Positions 8,108 through 16,751 of a stretch of DNA of 64,000 bases are shown here, piece by piece. The number at the start of each line of letters is the position of its first letter. Position 1 is the stretch's first letter. This DNA comes from Oenococcus oeni DSM 20252 = AWRIB129 (GTDB taxonomy: Bacteria > Bacillota > Bacilli > Lactobacillales > Lactobacillaceae): assembly GCF_000372485.1 (NCBI RefSeq), contig NZ_AQVA01000005.1, forward strand, positions 62,001-126,000. The letters are read 5' to 3'. Both the position numbers and the translations under genes were made by a program. The notes under the pieces were generated by a model. It saw only the letters and a program-made list of their open reading frames with translations, was not told the DNA's origin and ran no database searches.

Positions 8108-8149
8108 TTACTTCAAAACAATCAAAATTGATACGAACGTATCAATCAT
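8108..8149 (-). CDS. Possible 13-residue leader or toxin-like peptide
   Basis: A very short ORF, mostly hydrophobic (MIDTFVSILIVLK). A strong SD (AAAGGGG) lies 6 nt before its ATG, and a TTGTCA/TATCAT promoter lies about 30 nt upstream. It is encoded across a perfect palindrome. It could be a leader peptide for the 60-residue membrane protein, a remnant, or chance. Nothing proves translation. Confidence 0.3.
   Translation of the reverse strand: MIDTFVSILIVLK
8127..8146. promoter_or_regulatory. Perfect 9-bp inverted repeat (candidate operator)
   Basis: ATTGATACG-AA-CGTATCAAT, a compact dyad typical of dimeric repressor sites. It lies just downstream of the minus-strand promoter and inside the 13-codon ORF. 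Confidence 0.5.
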
Positions 8150-8179
8150 AATTTTCCCCTTTCTTTTTTTAATGTAAAT

Positions 8180-8208
8180 ATGATAGCATGATTATAAAAT
8201 CATGACAA
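8180..8208 (-). promoter_or_regulatory. Promoter with an embedded palindrome
   Basis: Minus strand TTGTCA (8203-8208), a 17-bp spacer and TATCAT (8180-8185). A second perfect dyad CATGAT-N6-ATCATG (8187-8204) fills the spacer, the classic position for a repressor site. It would drive the 13-codon ORF and the 60-residue membrane protein. Confidence 0.6.
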
Positions 8209-8250
8209 ACGATTAACATTTATAAATCTGAGGATATTATATAGAAAATT

Positions 8251-8439
8251 ATGAAAAATAAAGATGGGCTTTCAAAAATAATCGGCTGGTCTTTATCGTT
8301 AATACAGATCGTTTTTCTAATTTTGGATCTAATGGTTACTATGTTTGCCACTGGCGTTTTTTTCCGATATAAAGCAACTCTCGATTTTTTAATTATCAAT
8401 CCTTCGCCACATAAAAGTTGGTTTATTATTAATTGCTAA
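8251..8439 (+). pseudogene. Small membrane-protein fragment, perhaps the N-terminus of a larger gene
   Basis: An open frame of 62 codons with two hydrophobic stretches (about 12-35 and the C-terminal third). The last 15 codons have no resemblance to a membrane helix. The other frame from about 8400 reads LRHIKVGLLLIAKLIAM, a good helix, so a frameshift near 8395 is likely. The start resembles the N-terminal membrane region of some LytR-CpsA-Psr proteins, but this is weak. No good SD. Confidence 0.3.
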
Positions 8440-8449
8440 GCTTATTGCA

Positions 8450-9185
8450 ATGTTTAGGATACAAGTCGACAATTTAAAGTTTAAGCTTCCAAACGCAGCT
8501 GACCCTCTTTTCGTTATTTCCCATCTGGTTGTAAAACCAGGTGAAAAGCTGGCAATTATCGGTCCTAATGAAACTGGAAAAACGTCATTTTTGAAGGCTT
8601 TAATTTCTAAAACTGAATCATCGCAAATAAAAATCCATAGAACGATTGCTTATGTTGCTCAAGGCGAAGGTTTTACAAGCGAAAGCGGTGGCGAGAAAGT
8701 TAAGTGCGAACTGAACGAGGCCTTCGACCAGCATCCTGATATTCTTTTGCTGGATGAACCAACGGCTAATTTGGATCAAGAAAATCAAAATTGGTTAATA
8801 AATCAGATTACACACAGCCGCGCTTCAATATTGATAGTCAGTCATGATTAATTTCTGCCAGCCAATAATTTTATTTGGCGATTATAACTTCTTAATGCTG
8901 GACGAGCCTACTAATTATCTTGACTTACAAGCCATACATGCATTAACTGACTTTTTAATTAATTATCCGAATAGGGTTTTATTGATATCCCACGACCAGG
9001 TTTTCACAAATAAAGTTTCCAAACGTATTTATGTTGTCAAAAACAAACGATTAATTAATCACAAGGCCCTAAATATCGAAAAAACAGAGAAAGCACAAAA
9101 AATATTGTTAGAGTATGAATTGGATAACCTCATTAATGGCCCGAGTTCAAATATCGATCAAATAAAAAAATCCGCTCTCAGATAG
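8450..9185 (+). pseudogene. Remnant of an ABC-F-type ATPase gene
   Basis: Two ABC ATPase pieces lie in different frames. The first (8450-8851) has a degraded Walker A (GPNETGKTS), an ABC signature ESGGEKVK, Walker B LLLDEPTANLD and IVSHD. The second (from about 8844) begins just before a second Walker B (MLDEPTNYLD) and H-loop (LLISHDQ). Two tandem ATPase domains without membrane helices indicate an ABC-F protein, a family acting on ribosomes, often in antibiotic resistance. The second domain's Walker A and signature regions are gone and the first domain is short, so it is an internally deleted, inactive gene. Confidence 0.75.
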
Positions 9186-9316
9186 ATCACTCGTGAGATC
9201 TCGGCGATCAAATTTTGAGCTTGTCACTCGCCTTTAAAGTGAATCGATTAAATTAAATACAAAAAAATATATATCGAGTCATCGGACTTTAGGAATCAGC
9301 TTCCAGCACTAGATAA

Positions 9317-10167
9317 TTAATTCTTTTCAATTGTGAACTTACGACCAAGTGTAGTCAAAACAGGAGCTGGTTCAAATGGCCAATGGCGATATGTCGACCA
9401 AGCCAAAGGATCGCTATTATCGAACTCACCGCTTAGTTTTTTAAAATGATGTTCTATTGCCCATTGGATTTGTTCGGCCTGAAGAATCCATAAATTTGCT
9501 GTAGAGGTTCCACCAAACCAAGAAAATGTCAAAACATTGGGAAGATCCTCAAATGAATATGTGTAAGAAAGAATTTGATCTCCAGTAACTAAAGCAACAG
9601 GTATGTCCATCAGCGCATCATTAGTATTAGCTGCCCAATTAGAATCAGCCATTTTTATCATAGGGTTCACTAAATGACTAGCAACATAATCTTCATGACT
9701 TTTTTTAATTAAGGTTTTCCACCAATAATCAGATTGTTTTATTTGACGAAGAGTAAGTAAATGCTGCCCTTGTTTAATTGATAATTCTGCTAGTTGTATC
9801 TTATCTAATAAAACAGACGGCATTACGGTCTCTCGCCAACAAGAAAATTGATTATTTAATAACCACCTCTCAAAAGCCGTCAAGGGGAGATACTGCAAGG
9901 TAGCAATTCGATCGCAATTATTTCTTTGAGCAATTGTGACCACGTCTTTCAAAATAGATTGATAAATGTGGACACTGTAGTTTGGAACATAGGCCGAAAA
10001 GCCTTGAGCATGTGGATGAACAGGATTATTGCTATATGCCATAATCGCCTCCAATTTTCCATTTTGAGCGCGGTACACGTGTATACTATTTGGCTCCTGT
10101 TTAATTTTCTGCCATATAATTTCATGATGATTAACATTACGTAAAAAAATTCAGTTTCTTGATTCAT
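9317..10167 (-). pseudogene. GNAT-like acetyltransferase gene with a homopolymer frameshift
   Basis: The main frame encodes about 253 residues from a GTG at 10078. The same frame continues upstream as NVNHHEIIWQKIKQEPNSIH, while the natural ATG (10167, start MNQETEFF) is one base out of register. The break is a run of seven A on the plus strand (10143-10149); one more base would give an uninterrupted protein of about 283 residues. The fold resembles a GNAT acyltransferase (FERWLLNNQFSCWRETVMP near the end of the first domain), but no acetyl-CoA P-loop is clear. Some product might still arise from the internal GTG. Confidence 0.6.
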
Positions 10168-10414
10168 AAGATCCTTCGCAAAAATATTTACTCTGATTTG
10201 TCAGCCCTTAACATTATGTTTTAAGTCTTCATTTGGTCTGGTTTTTATTATGATCTTTGCATTTGTTAAAACGATTACCTGCATACATTTTAGATTAAAA
10301 GAACAGAATGACCCAATGCTGTCTTTTTTTCATGGACGATAAAATATATCGTTTACAAAACTTAACCAGATTGCTTTTATAAAAAAGATTTATTTAAAAT
10401 TCTCAACAGTTAAT
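10168..10414. other. Intergenic interval with a short palindrome
   Basis: No gene seen. It contains a perfect dyad CGATA-AAATA-TATCG (10337-10351) of unknown role. Confidence 0.35.
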
Positions 10415-10443
10415 TTGTCGATTGCTATTTTGTGAGATATATT
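10415..10443 (+). promoter_or_regulatory. Promoter of a degraded small gene
   Basis: TTGTCG (10415-10420), a 17-bp spacer and TATATT (10438-10443), about 60 nt before the ATG at 10505. Confidence 0.55.
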
Positions 10444-10504
10444 ATATGCAACAACGGATATAGTTAAAGCAATAAAATAAATAGTCGAAAGAAGATTACT
10501 GTAA

Positions 10505-10843
10505 ATGAAATCATCAGATAAAAAGCAAAATCTCCAAAGAAAATTAGAAAGTATCCGTCCAAATAAAGCAGATGAAAAACAAATTTTGAATTTGGCTGTT
10601 AGGAGAGCGCGACCAAGTGGTTATTAAGGATTTAAAACAACAATTAAGAAAGCTGGCTTTGGAGAAAAAATTATCTAAAGAAACTCTGGATTTGTTTACC
10701 GAGATGGAACGTCCAAACTTTTCTAAAGATCTTGCGACTTCATCAACAACCTGGTTTTGATCATTAAAAACGGAAAGACATTCGCCATTTTGCACAGAAA
10801 AAACATAGCAGCACTAGTCGATAAAGACTCTCTAAAGCATTAA
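10505..10843 (+). pseudogene. Broken gene for a small helical protein of unknown family
   Basis: The reading frame must shift twice. The start frame (MKSSDKKQNLQRKLESIRPN, to about 10600) is followed by a +1 frame reading LGERDQVVIKDLKQQLRKLA and LDLFTEMERPNF. Near 10738 another frame takes over (FINNLVLIIKNGKTFAILHR, ending at 10843). The composite is a charged, helical protein of about 110 residues. Size and helicity recall bacteriocin-immunity proteins, but I do not recognise the family. A promoter lies upstream and a terminator downstream. Confidence 0.5.
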
Positions 10844-10877
10844 GAAAATCCAATTTATAATATTTACCAAATAAATG

Positions 10878-10900
10878 AGACCTATATAATGGTCTTTTTT
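10878..10900 (+). terminator. Intrinsic terminator
   Basis: AGACC-TATATAAT-GGTCT followed by six T, after the degraded small gene. Confidence 0.75.
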
Positions 10901-10911
10901 ATTGCTTTCAA

Positions 10912-11643
10912 TTAATCGTGTCTTCTAAAAACAAAATTACGCGCCAACTGGGTAAGCCCCATACGCATGAGGAGCTTTCCTTGATGATTATGCCTGTCCA
11001 TCATTACCTTAGCAATTGACTCTCCGCCCTCTTGAACTGTCCGTATTAGTAAACCACTCTGATGTTGGTTAAGGTCAGTAGATATTCCACCGGGCAAAAC
11101 ACCAAAAATTTCAACAGGAATTTCGTGCTTTTTATAATACATAGCAAATGATTTAATCATCGAGTTTAGAGAAGCTTTACTAGCCAAATACCCTAAGGGA
11201 TTAAAAGAGCCAATCGGCGTGGCAGGAATTGTTACATTCAATATTCTGCCATGATTTCTGGATAAAATTGGTGTAAATGACTTAATCATTTCGAAATTGC
11301 CAAGAAAATTAACCTTCGCTAATTGCTCTAATTCAGAAGATTTAAGTTCTAAAGGATTTTTTTGCATATCGCCGGAAATACCGGCGTTATTGATAAGCCC
11401 ATCAAGTTTTGGATAACGTTCCTCTACATATCTTGCAGCTTTATGGATGCTAGCAATGTCATTGAGATCAATTTGTAGCCACTCTGCAGTGATTCCGTCT
11501 TGTTGCAATTGATGAACAGCATTTTTACCACGCTCTTCGTTTCGAGTGCTAATCAAAAGCGTCCAACCGTTCTTACCAATTTGTTTTGCGGTTTCAAAGC
11601 CGATACCTTTGTTTGCTCCAGTAATTAACACAATTTTCGTCAT
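10912..11643 (-). CDS. Short-chain dehydrogenase/reductase under TetR control
   Basis: A 243-residue SDR with the TGANKGIGFETAK cofactor loop, NNAG motif (LINNAGISG) and catalytic Y-x-x-x-K in GYLASKASLNS. The expected catalytic Ser position reads TIPATPIGSFN, so it is not obvious. The substrate is unknown; classical SDRs reduce carbonyls with NADPH. I start it at 11643, where GAGGAG precedes ATG, rather than 14 codons earlier. It is divergent from a TetR regulator with two operator-like dyads between them, so it is probably the regulated target. It lies intact amid broken genes. Confidence 0.85.
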   Translation of the reverse strand: MTKIVLITGANKGIGFETAKQIGKNGWTLLISTRNEERGKNAVHQLQQDGITAEWLQIDLNDIASIHKAARYVEERYPKLDGLINNAGISGDMQKNPLELKSSELEQLAKVNFLGNFEMIKSFTPILSRNHGRILNVTIPATPIGSFNPLGYLASKASLNSMIKSFAMYYKKHEIPVEIFGVLPGGISTDLNQHQSGLLIRTVQEGGESIAKVMMDRHNHQGKLLMRMGLTQLARNFVFRRHD

Positions 11644-11668
11644 TTTTTTGCTCCTCAAGTTTATTAAT

Positions 11669-11683
11669 GTTGACACCGTCAAC
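11669..11683. promoter_or_regulatory. TetR-type operator, copy 1
   Basis: Dyad GTTGAC-ACC-GTCAAC. The same half-sites recur 37 bp away, so both are probably bound by the adjacent TetR regulator. Confidence 0.75.
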
Positions 11684-11705
11684 AAAGAGAAGCTTATCTT
11701 ATTAA

Positions 11706-11735
11706 GTTGACAATGTCAACCTTTTTAGATAACAT
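11706..11735. promoter_or_regulatory. TetR-type operator, copy 2, overlapping divergent promoters
   Basis: Dyad GTTGAC-AAT-GTCAAC (11706-11720). On the plus strand it supplies a consensus -35 (TTGACA, 11707-11712), a 17-bp spacer and TAACAT (11730-11735) for tetR. On the minus strand it supplies another TTGACA for the SDR gene. Repressor binding would block both. Confidence 0.7.
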
Positions 11736-11765
11736 TTTCATATGGTCTGATTGGAGTTGAAGATT

Positions 11766-12293
11766 ATGGCAAAAAATACCCGTGATAAAATCATAGAAAC
11801 GACAATAAGCATTATTGAAAACAAAGGTATCAATTTTGTTAACATGCGCGACCTTGGGGCACAAATTGGATTATCCCGAGGAGCAGTATACCGACATTTC
11901 AAAAACAAAGACGACTTACTGGTTACCATTGCTATTCAATCATTTGTTAAACTCTCCGAGCATATGTCTAAGACAGTCCGGGATAATTCAAAAGAACAAT
12001 TAATCAATTTACTGAATTACTATTATAATTTCGGCACCAAGCACCCTTCTTTATACGATTTGATGTTTCAAAAGAAATGGACAACTTCCGAATATCAGAA
12101 CTTACATGCTATAGCGACGCAGCCGTTAGAAATACTCCGCAAGTTCATTCCAAACACGATTGATTCCGCTACTGTACTTGCATTTATTCACGGGCTGATT
12201 GAATTGACTAATTCTGGACATGTTGAACCGGAAAAAGGATTAGACGATCCCCAACTTTTAATCTCAACTTTTATCACTAAAATATATGAATAA
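11766..12293 (+). CDS. TetR-family transcriptional repressor
   Basis: A 175-residue regulator. The N-terminal helix-turn-helix is canonical (TRDKIIETTISIIENKG, then LGAQIGLSRGAVYRHFKNKD), followed by an all-helical ligand-binding domain. I start it at the ATG at 11766 with GGAG 9 nt upstream, not at a TTG five codons earlier that overlaps the SD. It is divergent from an SDR gene and flanked by two GTTGACnnnGTCAAC dyads, so autoregulation and control of the SDR gene are likely. The inducer is unknown. Confidence 0.92.
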   Translation: MAKNTRDKIIETTISIIENKGINFVNMRDLGAQIGLSRGAVYRHFKNKDDLLVTIAIQSFVKLSEHMSKTVRDNSKEQLINLLNYYYNFGTKHPSLYDLMFQKKWTTSEYQNLHAIATQPLEILRKFIPNTIDSATVLAFIHGLIELTNSGHVEPEKGLDDPQLLISTFITKIYE

Positions 12294-12462
12294 AATTGTA
12301 TAAGTATTCATTTTTTAAAACAGTAGACCAAAAACTATTAATCTTACAGCTTTTTAATCTCTTTGGCCACTAGCTAAATAAGAATTAATAAAAAGACGAT
12401 AAAGAGAGCAACCGACGTTTTATTTTTTTAAATATCCAGCAGAAATCATTATTAAGTATGGA

Positions 12463-12507
12463 AAAACCAGTTTAGTCAGTCAATAAATGACTTCTAAACC
12501 GGTTTTA
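12463..12507 (-). terminator. Intrinsic terminator of the zinc alcohol dehydrogenase gene
   Basis: Minus-strand AAAACCGGTTTAG pairs with CTAAACTGGTTTT (one mismatch) and is followed by T residues. Confidence 0.7.
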
Positions 12508-12535
12508 TTAATATCAAATAATTTAAATATATTGT

Positions 12536-13573
12536 TTATTGGTTATTCTTGTAAACGATCTTAACGCCGGTGCCACTCATATTCTTAGCCATGGCTTCAT
12601 TCATTTGGTCAAGCGGATAAACATTCGTGATCAATTGAGTCATATCAAGACCTTCATCCTTGGTCTCGCGCAAGAACTCTGTTGCTTCCACCCAGTCTTC
12701 TGGAACATAAGCCCATGAACCAGTGATCTTGGTTTCTGGCATGCAAACATCAAAGTGTGGGTTATAAGTAGCTTCGCCATTATCGACAAAGAAGCCAACT
12801 TCACAAATACCACCGTGATCGGTCAAGAATTTCCAAGCCGTGCTGGCACCTTTCGTAGAGCCAGTACATTGGAAAACAAAATTGGCACCTTTGCCATCGG
12901 TTAGCTCCTTAACAGCAGCAACTGAATCTCCATCATCGATGTTAACCGTCGCAGTTGCACCAATCTTTTTAGCCAATTCTAGTCGACTAGCATTACCATC
13001 AACAGCAATAATGTGGCGAACACCCAAAGTCTTCATTTGTGCGATAACCATCAAACCAATTGGGCCAACACCTTGAACAACTACCGAGGAACTGTGCTTA
13101 AAGGTGTAGATTTCCTTGGATTTTGCAACAGCGTGACAAGAAACGGCCGCCGGTTCAATTAAAATCCGTAAATCCAACGGCATATCGCTGACATTGAAGA
13201 CAACGCTATTTGGATTAATAACCATGTAATTGGCAAGCCAACCATTGAAATAATGTTTTTCGCCACCCATCAAACCATAAATATCTCCATTAGCAGCAGG
13301 ACCACAAACAATCTTGTCCCCGATTTTCAGGGTCTTACCAGTCCAATCATTTTTGACGTTCTTTCCCATTTTGACGATTTCGCCGGTACCTTCGTGACCA
13401 AGGTTAACCGGAATATAGTTAAATGGATCGCTCTTGTACTCAAAAACATCCGTACCACAGACGCCACAACCTTCTACTTTGACCAGCATTTCATCATCAT
13501 TTATCTCTGGAACAGGGAGTTTTTTAACTTCGATTTTCTTAGTTCCAGTTAATACAGCAACTTTTCCATCCAT
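12536..13573 (-). CDS. Zinc-dependent alcohol/polyol dehydrogenase (sorbitol/threonine dehydrogenase-like)
   Basis: A 345-residue medium-chain dehydrogenase. Catalytic-zinc residues are visible in GCGVCGTDVFEY (Cys) and NLGHEGTGEI (His-Glu). The cofactor site is VQGVGPIGLMVIAQ, followed by VDGNASRLELA. The four-cysteine structural-zinc lobe is absent, as in sorbitol-dehydrogenase-like enzymes. The substrate is not predictable; NAD(H) is likely because an Asp ends the second strand (AVD). The start at 13573 is chosen because AGAGG lies 9 nt upstream. It appears monocistronic. Confidence 0.87.
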   Translation of the reverse strand: MDGKVAVLTGTKKIEVKKLPVPEINDDEMLVKVEGCGVCGTDVFEYKSDPFNYIPVNLGHEGTGEIVKMGKNVKNDWTGKTLKIGDKIVCGPAANGDIYGLMGGEKHYFNGWLANYMVINPNSVVFNVSDMPLDLRILIEPAAVSCHAVAKSKEIYTFKHSSSVVVQGVGPIGLMVIAQMKTLGVRHIIAVDGNASRLELAKKIGATATVNIDDGDSVAAVKELTDGKGANFVFQCTGSTKGASTAWKFLTDHGGICEVGFFVDNGEATYNPHFDVCMPETKITGSWAYVPEDWVEATEFLRETKDEGLDMTQLITNVYPLDQMNEAMAKNMSGTGVKIVYKNNQ

Positions 13574-13753
13574 TGAAAACAACCTCTTTTCCTCTATAAG
13601 ATCCAACTTCAACGTAACATTTTATGTATATTTGTTAAACAGATAAAGGTTGCTATTCCAATCTTTCTACATTTTTCACAAAGATATTGTGGATTTAAAA
13701 GGCATGTAAGAAATGACAAATTCACAAACAAAAATTCGCTAAAATGAAATAAT

Positions 13754-14212
13754 TTAAGAAAGTTTATTCTGATAAAAAGTCGACATGTATTCATCATAGG
13801 CCGAAGCCAATTGATTAGAATTCATTAACCTTAAAGTCTCAATCAATTGATTATTCAGTTTAACGGCTTCGGCTTGTTTTTTAAAAAAGAGATTTTTAAA
13901 GAAAGAAAACTTAAATCTCAAAAGTAGTTCATCGCTTGGAATATTAAAGTCCGATAGAAGGTCCAGCAGCTCTCTTGCAAGTTCATATTCTCTACGGTCG
14001 CTTGTAATTTCTATATCGTTTTCCAATGCCGCGATAGTGTTATGAAGATTATCATTATGTAAAAAAAATATCTTCCAAGATTCAACATACTTAAGCGTCA
14101 TATATTTCTCCTTAATAGTACTTAACAAAAATGATTTTGACTTATCTATTGCATTCAAAGAATCGGAAAGTTTATTGAAATTTCTAAATAATATTATCTT
14201 TGGAATTAACAT
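13754..14212 (-). pseudogene. C-terminal remnant of an Rgg/GadR/MutR-type regulator
   Basis: An open frame of about 152 codons, all helical, with the pattern of the Rgg C-terminal repeat domain (YMTLKYVESWKIFFL, then DRREYELARELLDLL and the tail LMNSNQLASAYDEY). The N-terminal helix-turn-helix is missing. Just upstream another frame reads KSISSSFLRLSLSRLNLS, which may be its decayed remains. Rgg proteins are peptide-responsive regulators in LAB. The family call rests on overall pattern, not on a diagnostic motif. Confidence 0.45.
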
Positions 14213-14703
14213 TAGAAGATAGTATGTAATCTTGAAAGTTTTATAAACGACAAATTTAGTCGACTTAAACTAAGCCGCAAAAAGGAACTTGAAATACTCT
14301 TTACAATATTCTCTTAAAAAGTTCCCCAAAAAATCTGGTAGAAGAAACAGGACTTGATAATGGTGTTGGATAAAATACCAACCAATTTCGCAATCAACTT
14401 GATTAGGTGAATCAGATATCTCAAAAGATACTTCTTTATTGTTTTCTTCGACGATATTTTAAAGTCTTCTATTAAATTAATTTGTTCTTTTCCTTACCTT
14501 CCATCTAAAATACTTTAATTCTATACAAGACATTTTAAAAAATAATAAATTCACAATATCTTCTCATTTTAGGAATTTTATAGGTAGTTTTGAGAATATA
14601 TTGTTAATTTGAATAAGGACTAGGCATAAGTGGTAAGTTTCAGATATATTTTTGTTGAGATATTTAGCTGAAATATTCATTAGGAATATGGTCTTATCAT
14701 GAT
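14213..14703. other. Non-coding interval
   Basis: About 490 bp of AT-rich sequence with frequent stops in all frames. Nothing recognisable beyond possible decayed Rgg sequence at its left end. Confidence 0.4.
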
Positions 14704-14718
14704 TTGGTGGAGAGTAAT

Positions 14719-15460
14719 ATGGCTAGGGTTAAGCAAAACTTTTGGCAAATTTTATCTTTAATACTAATCGAACTTGCAATTCTGTTGGTTTATATTTTTG
14801 TAATGGACAAAGGAATTGTTCCCTACCAATACGATTCGTTTTCAACTATCGCATTAGAACTCTTTTGTTTATTTGTTTTTATTGCAATCAATAGATTCGT
14901 TTTTAAACAGCCAATCTTTCATTCAACTAAAAATCTTTATCGAAATCTTCTCTTATTACTGCCAGCTTATTTATATCTTCTATATGGAGTTTTCTCTGTG
15001 TTTGAAAACTATGTCCTGCCCAGCAATCTGATTATTTATTTTTTAACAGCGATAACAACCGGTATTTCCGCAGAATATTTGTTTCGTGGTTTGATTTTTG
15101 GCCCGTTTGTTATCCATTAGCAAAACAACGATTGTTCCTTTGATTGTTACGTCGCTGCTGTTTGGGACGATGCATTTAGTCCATTTATTTGAACAAAGCT
15201 TATTCAACACAATTAATCAGGTCATTCAAGTTAGTTTTATCGGTTTTACGCTGGGCACTTTATACTTAGTCACTCATTCAATCTACTTTCCAATAGTTCT
15301 TCATGCCACTTTGGATTTAGTTCCCTTTATCCTTATCGATACTAGTGGTGGCAGTTCGGATAACTGGATGAGCACCTTTGTATATTCTTTGATCTATTTG
15401 TTAATCGGTTTGGCATATTACTTAATCTACCGGATCGATAGAGGTATGAAGAAAATATAA
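14719..15460 (+). pseudogene. CPBP-family intramembrane metalloprotease gene with a homopolymer frameshift
   Basis: A multi-helix protein in two frames. The first part ends just after AEYLFRGLIF, the EExxxR motif region (first Glu replaced by Ala). The second carries FGTMHLVH and the third motif HATLDLV. A run of five T (15095-15099) separates them; with four T the frames join as RGLILARLLSISKTTIV, typical of the family. The restored protein would be about 246 residues. CPBP proteases occur in bacteriocin self-immunity and protein processing. The start ATG at 14719 has GGAG 7 nt upstream. Confidence 0.8.
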
Positions 15461-15668
15461 AAAGAACAAGGAGACTAGTAATATAAGCCCCACAACCGTA
15501 AACAATAGGCCAACAAACATGCAGAGAGCGACTTTCAGATATCTGTGTTTTTGCTGTCGCTCGTCATTTAATCGAAGAGCAAAAGTAGTAAATAAAACAC
15601 CAAAAAACAATAATCACTATTCCGTACAAGTTAGCTAATAGATATTGTAATAGACTTAATTTTGACAT
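15422..15668 (-). pseudogene. Small membrane protein gene with a homopolymer frameshift
   Basis: An N-terminal frame starting MSKLSLLQYLLANLYGIVII runs into a stop, while the adjoining frame continues VLFTTFALRLNDERQQKHRY and a last helix (GLLFTVVGLILLVSLFFLYF). The switch sits in a run of six A on the plus strand (15602-15607); five would restore one 81-residue protein with two helices. It overlaps the end of the convergent CPBP gene by 39 nt. No SD is visible, so confidence is limited. Confidence 0.4.
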
Positions 15669-15803
15669 TTTATTTATTGATTTTTAATTGTAGTCTATTA
15701 GATTAGTTCCGATACAAAAATTAGAAATATAAACTCTATTTAATTTAAGGAACTTAATAATGGACAAGGAACAGAAAAATTCGATAATTATTCACAAGAC
15801 ATC

Positions 15804-16512
15804 TCACTCCGGTTTTTGATGATGATCTTGGATATTTTTGTCCTCAATCGACTGGATTGTCTTTAGATATGTGGGAAGAGCTCTTAAATCATTAAATTCT
15901 TTATACGGTTGATATTCCTTTAAGCCATTAATACGATTTCTATTTATCCAAATCTTTTTCCAACCAATTTTTGCGCAGGGAACAATATCCCACCAGAAGC
16001 CTTTTGCAATGTGAAGATGATTGTTATTATTCAAATTAAGCTTTCGTTGAACAAAACTGAAAAATTCAAGTTGTGGTTTATAGCAACCAGTATCATCAGC
16101 CGTAAAAACATCATCAAAATCCTTGTTCATTGTTTGAAGATTGTATTGCATAATTTGACTAGACGAATTTGACATTAAATATAAAGAATGCCCAGCTTTT
16201 TTCAAGTCTTCTAGAACGGAAGTAACTTCCGGAAAAGGTTTTTAAGTCATAGTAAGCTTGAAGAATTGCCTTATAATTACTCAAAAATAAATCATCGGTA
16301 TCCAAATCCATATCCATAAATTGTAAATTCTTCCTGATTAGTTTTTCATAAGGAATAATTTCATCAGAATACATTAAGCGGTCTTCATAACTAAAAAATG
16401 CATTTATAGCAAGTTGAGAATTTACATTATTTTCATAACAAATATTACTTATACATTCATTAATGCTGGATGTGTCCAGCAATGTGCCATAACAATCGAA
16501 AGTTAATATCAT
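15804..16512 (-). pseudogene. HAD-family hydrolase gene (haloacid dehalogenase-like) with a homopolymer frameshift
   Basis: Motif I (ILTFDCYGTLLD) is in the first frame. Motif II (LYLMSNSS), the motif III Lys (CYKPQLEFF) and motif IV (GFWWDIVPCAKIGWKKIW) are in the second. The break is a run of five T on the plus strand (16239-16243); removing one joins the frames through DLKPFPEVTSVLEDLKKAG. The DCYGT form is typical of type II haloacid dehalogenase-like proteins. The ATG at 16512 is preferred because AGAGGA lies 6 nt upstream. Substrate unknown. Confidence 0.82.
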
Positions 16513-16751
16513 TTGCATTCCTCTGATAAACATTAAATTTTTCGTTTTTACAATTTATAAATTTAATCAGTTGCTTAAAGAGTAGCGCCATTCAATTTGA
16601 TTTACACGAAGCTGATGTAGCTCCATATAATACATTTTAGAAATAATTCAATTTGACCTTTATTTTCAATAAATAATTTGTTATCCTTAGGCAATCAAAA
16701 TTGTTAATCGTTGAAAAAAACGTTTAGCCTAATTATAGGAGTTGATTACCA

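Noticed and set aside
7118-16700. attR copy of the tRNA-Arg(CCG) 3' end
   Set aside because: No repeat of the T-arm/acceptor sequence was found by eye; only a 7-base match (ttgcgca near 15965), which is not meaningful.
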